Shown in pieces: positions 27,118 through 34,692 of a DNA stretch of 64,000 bases. The DNA is from Coriobacteriaceae bacterium (GTDB lineage: Bacteria > Actinomycetota > Coriobacteriia > Coriobacteriales > UMGS124). The stretch spans positions 1 through 64,000 of the forward strand of contig JAHZGC010000022.1 of NCBI GenBank assembly GCA_019421015.1, read 5' to 3'. Position numbers and translations under genes: made by a program. The notes beneath the pieces are model-generated. The model worked only from the letters and a program-made list of their open reading frames with translations, was not told the DNA's origin and did not search any database. How positions within the stretch are numbered: position 1 is the stretch's first letter; each line of letters opens with the position of its first letter.

Positions 27118-27945
27118 TTAATCGTCCTCGTCCTCGTCGTCATCCTCGTCCTCGTCGGGCTCGACCCAGGTGCCCTCGGCCTTTTGCTTTGCAATGCGGC
27201 GCGACAGGGCGAGACGGGCAACCAGCAGCGAGACCTCGTAGAGGCTCAGAAGCGCAGCGAACATGAAGGCCATCGTGATCGGGCTCGCGTCGGGGGTCAC
27301 CATGGCGCAGAGGACGAGCAGGACCACATAGATGGTGCGCCAGTTCTTGCGGAAGGTCTTGTAGGGCACAAGGTTGAACACGATGAGGTAGAACACGATG
27401 AGCGGGAGCTCAAAGGCAAACCCAAAGGCGATTTCGAGGCCGATGACCGTCTTGATGTAAGGCGCCGCGCTCGGCAACACCGTGCCGATCGCGTCGGACT
27501 CACCGGTCATCCAGCCAAAGGCGGCCCCCAGGATGAGCAGATAGCAAAAGACGACGCCGAGCACGAAGAGGACGCAGCCGACGGCCAGGGTGGGAACGAC
27601 CCAGCGGCGCTCGTTAGGCTTGAGGGCCGGGAGGAAGAACGCGAGGATCTCCCACAGGACAATGGGGAAGCACACGACGAAAGCAAAGAAGATCGCGACC
27701 AAGAAACGGATCGTGAAGCCTTCGAGAGGCGAGCTCACGTACAAACCGGTCGCCGTGGCATCCAGGTTCGAAAGCGACGGCGGAAGGTAGGGCTGCACCG
27801 GGGTCATCAAAAACTGGATGAGCGTCGGAGAGGCGAAGTACAGGACGACCGCCGTTGAAAACAGCGAGACGATAATGATGGTCAATCGGCGACGAAGCTC
27901 GCCGAGGTGGTCCATCAATGGCATGCGTGCTGGTCCGATAGGCAT
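27118..27945 (-). CDS. tatC: Sec-independent protein translocase TatC
   Basis: 275 residues, six membrane segments, with the TatC N-terminal motif MDHLGELRRRL and the FAFELPLIVFYL segment. The C-terminal 20 residues are an unusual Asp/Glu run. An internal ATG (27924) immediately before the conserved motif is an alternative start. It recognises twin-arginine signal peptides, and at least two Tat substrates (the SBPs at 13399 and 15274) are encoded in the window. It starts 21 bp after tatA. Confidence 0.95.
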   Translation of the reverse strand: MPIGPARMPLMDHLGELRRRLTIIIVSLFSTAVVLYFASPTLIQFLMTPVQPYLPPSLSNLDATATGLYVSSPLEGFTIRFLVAIFFAFVVCFPIVLWEILAFFLPALKPNERRWVVPTLAVGCVLFVLGVVFCYLLILGAAFGWMTGESDAIGTVLPSAAPYIKTVIGLEIAFGFAFELPLIVFYLIVFNLVPYKTFRKNWRTIYVVLLVLCAMVTPDASPITMAFMFAALLSLYEVSLLVARLALSRRIAKQKAEGTWVEPDEDEDDDEDEDD

Positions 27946-27966
27946 AGTTTAAGTCCAGGCGTGCCG

Positions 27967-28602
27967 CTAGGCGTCGGCCTGCTCCTCCTTCCCCGTCTCT
28001 TTCTGAGCCGCCGCCGCACGGGCCGCAGCGATCCGGTCTTTGTCGATGCCGTACAGCTTGGCCGCACTCGAGCCGGGCTTCTTGCCGGCGGTCTTGGGCT
28101 TGGCGGGCGTAGCCGCGGTTCCCGTCGCCTTCTTCTCGGCAGCGGCGGCCTTCTCGGCCTCAAGGCGGGCCTTCTTCTCGGCGAACGTCTCCGAAACCCC
28201 CGCCTTTTTGGCCGGCGCCGCAGAGGCGGTCTGCGCGGGCTCCTGAGCGCCGGTCTCCTTGCGCTTGGCCGACGCCTCGGCCTCAGCGGCAAGGCGGGCC
28301 TTCTTCTCGGCGAACGTCTCGGGCTTTGCCGCGGCGTTGGAACCCGTCACCTTCTTTTTGGGGCCCTGCTTCTTTGCCGGCTCTTTGACGGCCTCGTTCA
28401 ACGGGTCGTAGATCTCCGTCTTGACCATCTTGTTCATCTGATCCTGGGCCTGACGGAACTGACGCAGGGCCCTACCGATGGTACGACCCATACTCGGAAG
28501 CTTGTCAGGACCAAAGATCAAGAAACCAAATATCAAAATAATGACGAGCTCGCCACCACCGATTCCTAACACCGCGGCGCCCTTTCGTTGCTCGATGAAC
28601 AT
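27967..28602 (-). CDS. tatA: Tat translocase subunit TatA/TatB with duplicated C-terminal motif
   Basis: 211 residues, far longer than the usual 60-90 of TatA. Residues 10-60 are the conserved membrane helix, FGPDKLP hinge and amphipathic helix (RALRQFRQAQ). The rest is Lys/Ala-rich and contains a direct duplication of ETFAEKKARL (about residues 95 and 139). An in-frame GTG at 28572 with an AAAGGG site nearby is an alternative start that would match TatA proteins better. With only one A-type gene here, it may serve both A and B functions (inference). Confidence 0.9.
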   Translation of the reverse strand: MFIEQRKGAAVLGIGGGELVIILIFGFLIFGPDKLPSMGRTIGRALRQFRQAQDQMNKMVKTEIYDPLNEAVKEPAKKQGPKKKVTGSNAAAKPETFAEKKARLAAEAEASAKRKETGAQEPAQTASAAPAKKAGVSETFAEKKARLEAEKAAAAEKKATGTAATPAKPKTAGKKPGSSAAKLYGIDKDRIAAARAAAAQKETGKEEQADA

Positions 28603-28632
28603 TACACGCGCATTTGACGCAAAAGCCTAGAC

Positions 28633-28661
28633 AGTATAGAGGGACAGCGACGGCTCGTGAA
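28633..28661 (-). promoter_or_regulatory. Probable promoter of the tat-hyp-topoisomerase operon
   Basis: On the minus strand TTCACG (28656-28661) and TATACT (28633-28638) are separated by 17 bp. The -10 lies about 30 bp before the tatA ATG. Confidence 0.55.
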
Positions 28662-28728
28662 CCCCCCACTTGCACGCAACATACGCCGGGGTTAAGACGA
28701 AACGATGCACGGCCTCGTTCAAAACGCC

Positions 28729-29043
28729 CTAGGCTTTGACGTTGATGACCTCGTCCACGCCGAGCATGCCGAGGATGCGGACCACGTTGTCCTGGGCTCC
28801 GACCAGCGAAAACGCAATTTCGGCATCCTGCGCGCGATGGGCCGCCCCTACCAGCACGCCGATGCCGGTCGAGTCGATGTAGGGCACCTGGGCCATGTCC
28901 ACGTCGACCGCCTGGACGCCCTCGCCTTTCAGGGCCTCGTCTATGGCGCTGCGCAGGACGTCGGCATTGCTCACGTCCACCTCACCGGAAACGCTGAGGA
29001 CGGTGCGGGCGGCTTCACTCTGAGTCTGAACATTCAAGTTCAT
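28729..29043 (-). CDS. STAS-domain anti-sigma factor antagonist
   Basis: 104 residues covering one STAS domain. The phosphorylatable serine is Ser58 in YIDSTGIG, as in SpoIIAA/RsbV. Preceded by AAGGGGGACTAAAC. No cognate kinase or sigma factor is adjacent. Its stop codon lies in TTCAAAACGCCCTAGG, which resembles the right end of the dispersed repeats. Probably a partner-switching regulator, single gene. Confidence 0.88.
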   Translation of the reverse strand: MNLNVQTQSEAARTVLSVSGEVDVSNADVLRSAIDEALKGEGVQAVDVDMAQVPYIDSTGIGVLVGAAHRAQDAEIAFSLVGAQDNVVRILGMLGVDEVINVKA

Positions 29044-29148
29044 GTTTAGTCCCCCTTCTTAACCTATCATCGAGAAGCTAAGCATAACCAAAGGATAATG
29101 TTTTAGTTCAACCTTATCCTGAAGAACCTACCAAGCGCGCGCCGAAGC

Positions 29149-30033
29149 CTAGCCCTCCTGCGCCGATGCATCGTCGGCGGCATCGTCGGCCGCCCCATCG
29201 GCATCGGACGACGTGTCGTCGGTATCGGTCGACCCCTCGCCGTCGTTGGAGGTTGAATCGGTGCCGGACGAGGCGGCCTCGGCGTCGGACGCCTCGTCCG
29301 CAGACCCGTCGGACGACCCTTCCTGCTGCTGGGCCTCGACTGCGTCGAGGACCATGAGGCGGAACTGCGCGTTCAGGGACGCCATACTCGAAGCGTCCCC
29401 GTCGGCCTCAACGGCCTTGTTGTATGCCTCGCGGGCCTTCTCGGAATCGCCCTCCTGCTCATAGAGCGTGCCAAGCTCGTACCAGCCCATGGCATAGTCA
29501 GGCTGGTCGGCAACCAGATCCTCGACGGCCTTGACCGCCTGTTCGGTGTCGCCCATGTCGTACTGGCAGAGGGCCTTCTTGAGCGAGACGGTGTTGATGG
29601 ACTCCTGGTCCGCCGCATCCGAGCCGTCGGAGGCGATCTCGAGATAGCGGTCGTAATAGCCCACCGCGCTTGCAAACGACGCCTCGACCTTCTCGGCAAA
29701 CGAGTCGGCATCCGACGCAGCCATCATAGCAAGGCCGCTGTTCATATAGGCGTTCCCCAGATTTGCCAGGTAGGCCAGGCTGTCGGGGTCGCCCTCGAGC
29801 TTCTCGGTCAGGGAGGAGATGAGGGTCGAATACTGCGCCTCAACGCCAGAGACCGTGTTGGAAGAGGTCGAGTCGCTCTGGGCCGAATCTTGGGCGTCGT
29901 CGTTGGAGGTGCTGCTGGAACGCTGGGTACATCCGCTGAAGAACGGCAGGCACAGAGACACGACCAGCACCACCGCAAAAAAGATGATGACGATCTTCAT
30001 GAAGAGCGATGTATGGTTCTTATCGAATGCCAT
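29149..30033 (-). CDS. Membrane-anchored TPR protein with acidic low-complexity tail
   Basis: 294 residues. A hydrophobic N-terminal segment (11-30) ends in FFSGC (Cys35), a possible lipobox or simple anchor. Residues about 65-235 contain TPR-like helices (LANLGNAYMNSG, YELGTLYEQEGDSEKAREAYNKAVEAD). The last about 60 residues are a Ser/Asp/Ala run. Probably an extracytoplasmic scaffold; partners unknown. The following leftward gene region starts with a terminator at 30119. Confidence 0.75.
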   Translation of the reverse strand: MAFDKNHTSLFMKIVIIFFAVVLVVSLCLPFFSGCTQRSSSTSNDDAQDSAQSDSTSSNTVSGVEAQYSTLISSLTEKLEGDPDSLAYLANLGNAYMNSGLAMMAASDADSFAEKVEASFASAVGYYDRYLEIASDGSDAADQESINTVSLKKALCQYDMGDTEQAVKAVEDLVADQPDYAMGWYELGTLYEQEGDSEKAREAYNKAVEADGDASSMASLNAQFRLMVLDAVEAQQQEGSSDGSADEASDAEAASSGTDSTSNDGEGSTDTDDTSSDADGAADDAADDASAQEG

Positions 30034-30118
30034 CCTGGGAACCTTTCACATCCTCGGGCCCATCTCACACATCCAAACGGCCCTTCTGCAATACGCGCAT
30101 TTTTGCATCATATATCAT

Positions 30119-30146
30119 CGACGCCCCCAAAAGCACGAGGGCGTCG
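30119..30146 (-). terminator. Hairpin downstream of small membrane-protein gene
   Basis: CGACGCCC / GGGCGTCG, 8-bp perfect stem, just after the stop of the 30163-30600 gene on the minus strand and followed by an AT-rich stretch. Confidence 0.65.
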
Positions 30147-30162
30147 ATGCATGCACAACTTA

Positions 30163-30600
30163 TTACTCAGTTCCCTGGGCGGCCTCGTTGGAGTCCTGGC
30201 CCGCCCGCGACGCCTTGACGGCGTCGACCGCCTCCTGCTTCACCGAACCGTCGGGGTTCATCATGCTCGCGATGTCGGGGTGCCCCGAAGGCAGAGACCC
30301 CTCCTCCTGGGCCGCCTGCGATGCGGCGGGAACGACGGCGGTGTCAGGGGCGGGACGATCCACGACCGCCATGGCGATACAATAGCCAATGCCTATTCCC
30401 AGCAGCAGCGCCACGACCGCAATGGCCACGACGAGACCGGGTGTCGGAGGCTTGGTTGTGCCTGCGTCCTTCTGACCCTTTGTCTGAACTTGAGCTTTAG
30501 ATTTTGTCTTTGCGTTGCCAGACCCCAAGGCCTGGGAGGCCCGCCGTTGAGCGAGGTCTCCCTCTTCCTCGAAGAACTGGTCTGAACCAGAAGATGCCAT
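30163..30600 (-). CDS. Hypothetical single-pass membrane protein
   Basis: 145 residues from ATG 30600, which has GAAAGGTTGAC in front; a GTG 18 bp upstream is possible but lacks a site. About 55 polar N-terminal residues, one strong transmembrane helix (VVAIAVVALLLGIGIGYCIAM), then an about 65-residue polar exterior tail. No known domain recognised. Lies 50 bp downstream of the amidohydrolase gene on the same strand. Confidence 0.65.
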   Translation of the reverse strand: MASSGSDQFFEEEGDLAQRRASQALGSGNAKTKSKAQVQTKGQKDAGTTKPPTPGLVVAIAVVALLLGIGIGYCIAMAVVDRPAPDTAVVPAASQAAQEEGSLPSGHPDIASMMNPDGSVKQEAVDAVKASRAGQDSNEAAQGTE

Positions 30601-30650
30601 GTCAACCTTTCTTGCCACAAACGCGGGCGCGGGATGATTCAGGGGATACC

Positions 30651-32036
30651 TTAAGAGCGCAGCCGTTTGCGCAGCTTCTCGATGTTGCTGACGATGCGGC
30701 GCATGTTGCCCATATCAGCCGTCAGGACGTGGCCGAACTTGTCGGAGGCGTCAAAGACGATGCGGCCGCCAACCATGGTCATGAGGATGTTGTCGCGGTC
30801 GGCCGTGTGCACGACGGCCGAGGTCGGGAAGTGCGTGGGCGCCTGACGGGAGTCCGAGAGGTCGATGGCCACGATGTCGGCCTGCTTGCCGGGATCCAAA
30901 GACCCCACGATGTCGTCCATGCCGAGGGCGCGCGCGGAGTCGAGCGTCGCCATGCGGATCATGTCGGGGCCCTGGATAAAGCCCTTGAGCCCGTTCACGG
31001 CACGCAGGGCGAGCATCGTGAAGCGCATCTCCTCGATGGGGTCGATGCTGTCGGCGGCGGCGGGCGAGTCGGTGCCCAGGCCCACGGTGATGCCGGCCTC
31101 CTGCATCTGGACGATGGGGGCGACGCCCATGCCGAGCTTGGCGTTGGCGCGCGGGCAGACCGCAACGTTCACGCCGTACTCGGCCAGGACCTCGATGTCG
31201 CGAGCGTCGACCTTCACGCAGTGGATGGCGAGGACCTCAGGTACCGACAGGATGTCCCAGTTGAGTGCGTACTGCACCGGCGAGCAACCGGCCGGCAGCA
31301 GCTCGAGGGCCTGCCGGTGCTCGAAGGCACGGTGCGTGTCTGAGTCACTGGCGATGGAGAAGGGCGAAGAGCCGTAGCGGATGAAGTCGCACTCCTCCTG
31401 GGAGCCGGCCAAGTGTATGGCCACGGGAACGTGCTCGTCGGTCGCGTAGCGCGCGACCTCCTTCAGGATCTGCGGATGGCAGGTATAGAGGCTGTCGGGC
31501 CCGATGCCGAAGCGGAAGCGCCCGCTCGTGGAGGCGTGGCGCCACTCCGCGATCTGGTCCACGGCCGACTGCATGGCCGGGGCCACCTGTTCGCGGCTTG
31601 CCGCGCCCACCTCGCGGTAGATGATGCCGCGCAGGCCGAGCCGCTCCGCCGCAGGAAGGCTCGCCCCGGTGGAGGTGACGTCGGCCACCGTCGTGATGCC
31701 GGCGGAGAGCGCCTCGTAGGCACCGAGCACGGCCGAATCGATCCAGTCCTGCTCGGTCAGCAGCGCCTCCTTCTCAAGGACGAAGGCCTTCCACTTGGCA
31801 TAGGGGGCGTCGTTGAGCAGCCCGCGCATGATTGCGTATTCGAGATGCGAGTGGCAGTCCACAAAACCGGGCATGACGGCCGCCATGCCGAAGTCGCGGA
31901 CCTCCTCGTCGGGATAGCGGAGCTTAAGCTCCGAGGCGGGCCCCACGTCGACGACCTTGTCTTCTCGGACCAAGACGGCGCCGTGCTCGATATAGGGGGT
32001 GGACACGGGCAGGACGTAACGGGCGGTTATCAGCAT
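30651..32036 (-). CDS. Amidohydrolase, probable aminodeoxyfutalosine deaminase
   Basis: 461 residues of the cyclic-amidohydrolase (TIM-barrel, metal-dependent) family. Metal ligands: His62/His64 in VDCHSHLEY, a histidine in AIHLAGSQEE, a histidine in LAIHCVK and the aspartate in GLGTDSPAAADS. CHSHLEY plus HLAGSQEECDFIRYG resembles aminofutalosine deaminases (MqnX) more than guanine or cytosine deaminases. The gene is transcribed 36 bp after menG, which supports a role in the futalosine route to menaquinone. Alternatives are MtaD/TrzN-like adenosine-type deaminases. Confidence 0.72.
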   Translation of the reverse strand: MLITARYVLPVSTPYIEHGAVLVREDKVVDVGPASELKLRYPDEEVRDFGMAAVMPGFVDCHSHLEYAIMRGLLNDAPYAKWKAFVLEKEALLTEQDWIDSAVLGAYEALSAGITTVADVTSTGASLPAAERLGLRGIIYREVGAASREQVAPAMQSAVDQIAEWRHASTSGRFRFGIGPDSLYTCHPQILKEVARYATDEHVPVAIHLAGSQEECDFIRYGSSPFSIASDSDTHRAFEHRQALELLPAGCSPVQYALNWDILSVPEVLAIHCVKVDARDIEVLAEYGVNVAVCPRANAKLGMGVAPIVQMQEAGITVGLGTDSPAAADSIDPIEEMRFTMLALRAVNGLKGFIQGPDMIRMATLDSARALGMDDIVGSLDPGKQADIVAIDLSDSRQAPTHFPTSAVVHTADRDNILMTMVGGRIVFDASDKFGHVLTADMGNMRRIVSNIEKLRKRLRS

Positions 32037-32072
32037 ACTGACCTCCAGACCAGAAGTGTTGGGGACGGCCGC

Positions 32073-32807
32073 CTAGCACGCGGCCTTGCGGGCCAAGTAG
32101 ACTGCGGCGATGCCACCGGTGCAGTCATGGTAGCCGACCTCGGCGAAACCGGCCTCCTTGAGCTCCTCCACGATGCGCTCCTGCACCGGAAACTCGCTGA
32201 TCGACCGGGCAAGGTACTTGAAGCCCTCGCGGTCGCCGGCAACGCAGCCGCCCACGAAGGGCACGACGTGGTCCCGGTACACGTTGTAGACCGAGCGCCA
32301 CAGGGCGTTTTTTGGCGTGCCGAACTCCAGGATCGCCGCACGGCCACCGGGCCTGAGCACGCGCAGCGCCTCGTCCATCGCCTTGGCGCGGTCGCTGAAG
32401 TTGCGCAGGCCGTAGGCCATGGTGAGCACGTCGAAGGACGAGTCGCCGTAGGGCAGGTTCATGGCGTCGGCCTCGGTGAAGGCCATGGGCACCCCCCGGG
32501 ACGCCCCGGCCTCGGAGCGTTCCCGGGCCACCCGCAGCATCGCCGGCGTGAAGTCAGACACCTCGATGGAGGCCGGCGGGCAGCGTCGGCACAGCTCGAA
32601 GGCGACATCGCCCGTGCCGCCCGCCACGTCGAGCACCTTCTCGTCCGCCGTGCAGGCCGCCGTCTCGGCAAGGACCTTGAGCCAGCTCCTGTAGATGCCG
32701 AGGCTGCTCACGGCGTTGAACGTGCCGTAGGAGTCGGCGATCTTCGAAAAGATCCCGCGGACCATGGACCCCTTGGGGTCGACGGGGAGGCTGCCGTCGT
32801 TAGCCAC
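32073..32807 (-). CDS. menG: Demethylmenaquinone methyltransferase
   Basis: 244 residues, class I SAM-dependent methyltransferase of the UbiE/MenG family. SAM-binding motif VLDVAGGTGDVAFEL, the UbiE segments YGLRNFSDRAKAMDEALRVLRPGG and EFGTP. Catalyses the last methylation of menaquinone. Starts inside the end of the aminotransferase gene (8-bp overlap) and is followed by the amidohydrolase gene, so a single transcript is likely. The N-terminal MVRGIFSKIADSYGTFN is the family's usual entry motif. Confidence 0.92.
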   Translation of the reverse strand: MANDGSLPVDPKGSMVRGIFSKIADSYGTFNAVSSLGIYRSWLKVLAETAACTADEKVLDVAGGTGDVAFELCRRCPPASIEVSDFTPAMLRVARERSEAGASRGVPMAFTEADAMNLPYGDSSFDVLTMAYGLRNFSDRAKAMDEALRVLRPGGRAAILEFGTPKNALWRSVYNVYRDHVVPFVGGCVAGDREGFKYLARSISEFPVQERIVEELKEAGFAEVGYHDCTGGIAAVYLARKAAC

Positions 32808-34101
32808 GGGAGCGGCCCTCCCTCGCCAGACGGGCAGAGACGAGCTTCACGCAGGTGACGAAGACGTCCAAGGCTCGGTCGAGCTCCCCAAGGCTCGGGA
32901 AGCTCGGGGCTATGCGGATGTTGGTGTCCTCGGGGTCGACCCCGTAGGGCCAGGTCGCCCCCGCGCCGGTCAGCGTCACGCCGCACTCCTTGCACAGCTC
33001 CACGATGGCGCGCGCCGACCCGCGCGGGCCGTCGAACGACACAAAGTAGCCCCCGAGGGGCTTGGTCCAGGTGGCGACCCCCAGCTCCCCCAGGCCGCGA
33101 CGCAGACGCTCGTCGACAAGCTCGAACCGCGGCCGAAGGACGTCGGCCTGGAGCGCCATGTGCTCGCGCAGGCCCTCCATGTCGCGCAGGTAGCGGACGT
33201 GGCGAAGCTGGTTCAGCTTGTCGTGGCCGATCATGCGGTGGCGGTATTCCGAGAGGAGGTCGTCGAGGTTGGCCTTGGAGGCGGCCATGGCCGAGACGCC
33301 GGCACCGGCAAGGGTGATCTTGCTCGTCGAGCAGAAGGCGTAGACGAGGTCCGGGTTCTGGTTGCGCTCCAGCTCCTCAAAGACGTTGAGCAGCACCTCG
33401 CGGCGGTCGGGGTACAGGTCGTGCTCGCAGTAGGCGTTGTCCCAGTAGACGCGGAAGTCCGGGGCCGCCGGCCTCAGGGCCGCCACACGCCGCACCGCCT
33501 CGTCGGAGTAGGTGACGCCGGAGGGGTTCGAGTACTTGGGGACGCACCACATCCCCTTGACCGTAGGGTCGCCCACCAGCTCCTCGACCACGTCCATGTC
33601 GGGGCCTTCGGGGGTGAGCGGCACCGCGACGAGCTTGAAGCCGAACTGCTCGGCGATGCCGAAATGGCGGTCGTAGCCGGGCGTCAGGCAAATCCACGTG
33701 AGGGGCTCCCGCTGCATCTGGAGCATGAACGGCTCGCAGCCGCACACACCGTGCACCATGGCGTGGGCCAAGGCGTCGTACATCAGGGTCAGGGAGCTCT
33801 CCCCGCCGATCAAGACGTTGTCGGCGCCCACCCCGAGCATCTCGCCGAACAGGGCGCGCGCCGAGGGGATGCCTTCGATGCAGCCGTAGTTGCGGCAGTC
33901 GATGCCGCCGTCGGTCAGGTCGGAATCGGGGGCGAGCGTCGCGAGTATGGGCAGCGACAGCTCGAGCTGATCGGGCGAGGGCTTGCCGCGGGCCATGTTG
34001 AGCTTGAGGCCGCACGCTTTGACGGCAGCCGCCTCCTCCTCGAGCCGGGCGATCTCGGCATCGAGCTCGGCCGGCGGTAAAGACTCGTAGAACGAGGACA
34101 T
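32800..34101 (-). CDS. PLP-dependent class I aminotransferase (MocR-like AspAT type)
   Basis: 433 residues. The PLP lysine is Lys261 in CSTSKITLAGAG. Asn192 (SNPSG), Asp221 and Tyr224 (WDNAYCEHDL) form the usual cofactor pocket. The N-terminus (LNMARGKPSPDQLELS) is characteristic of the PF12897-like aspartate-type aminotransferase subgroup. No DNA-binding domain is fused. First gene of a set with menG and the amidohydrolase. A role tied to menaquinone is not obvious, so co-transcription may be incidental. Confidence 0.88.
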   Translation of the reverse strand: MSSFYESLPPAELDAEIARLEEEAAAVKACGLKLNMARGKPSPDQLELSLPILATLAPDSDLTDGGIDCRNYGCIEGIPSARALFGEMLGVGADNVLIGGESSLTLMYDALAHAMVHGVCGCEPFMLQMQREPLTWICLTPGYDRHFGIAEQFGFKLVAVPLTPEGPDMDVVEELVGDPTVKGMWCVPKYSNPSGVTYSDEAVRRVAALRPAAPDFRVYWDNAYCEHDLYPDRREVLLNVFEELERNQNPDLVYAFCSTSKITLAGAGVSAMAASKANLDDLLSEYRHRMIGHDKLNQLRHVRYLRDMEGLREHMALQADVLRPRFELVDERLRRGLGELGVATWTKPLGGYFVSFDGPRGSARAIVELCKECGVTLTGAGATWPYGVDPEDTNIRIAPSFPSLGELDRALDVFVTCVKLVSARLAREGRSRG

Positions 34102-34285
34102 GGGCTTCTCCCCTAGGTCGGCGCGGACACCTGCGCCCCCTGCGACAGGGCGCGGCTGAGTACCCCATCATATACATGGAGGGGCCCGGCGGTCCCCGGA
34201 AGGGCCGCGCCCACGCAATCAACGGCACCGGCGTGCCGTGCAAGCGGAAAAACGCGGCGGGGCCGACCCCACGGCAGGACTGCCG

Positions 34286-34291
34286 TATAAT
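34286..34291 (+). promoter_or_regulatory. -10 element upstream of small ORF
   Basis: Perfect TATAAT at 34286-34291, about 40 bp before ATG 34334. No convincing -35 is seen 17 bp upstream. Confidence 0.4.
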
Positions 34292-34333
34292 CGGGGGCCT
34301 TCCCGACACGCCCCGCGACCGATAGGAGCCCCC

Positions 34334-34600
34334 ATGGCGCCCGCACCCATCATCAACGTGCCCCACGACGAAGACTACGGCGTCCTCCAGGACCTCGTGG
34401 ACGCCGTCTTTAGGAGGGCTCCCCGCGTGAGCCGCATGGAGCTTCTGACCCAGGCCGAGGCCCACGACGTGAGCGAGGACATCATGGAGGTGGTGGAGCT
34501 CATGCCCTCGGGCAGCTACACGCGCACCGAGATGGCCGACCAGATGAACTCCATCATAACCGCCCACGGATGGGGCCTGCGCTACGGCACGGTGGAATAG
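34334..34600 (+). CDS. Hypothetical 88-residue protein
   Basis: Starts at ATG 34334 behind ATAGGAGCCCCC. A compact, fully polar alpha-helical protein with a VVELMPSGSYTRTEMADQMNS segment. That hints at a small nucleic-acid-associated fold, but I do not recognise the family. It lies 92 bp upstream of metG on the same strand and may share its promoter. Confidence 0.6.
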   Translation: MAPAPIINVPHDEDYGVLQDLVDAVFRRAPRVSRMELLTQAEAHDVSEDIMEVVELMPSGSYTRTEMADQMNSIITAHGWGLRYGTVE

Positions 34601-34692
34601 GGTTTATACTTACATACCTGCAACGCGCCGTTCCGGCACCGGCCGACGAGCAAGACGAACAAGCCCCACACCCCACGGACGGAGACGCCCCC

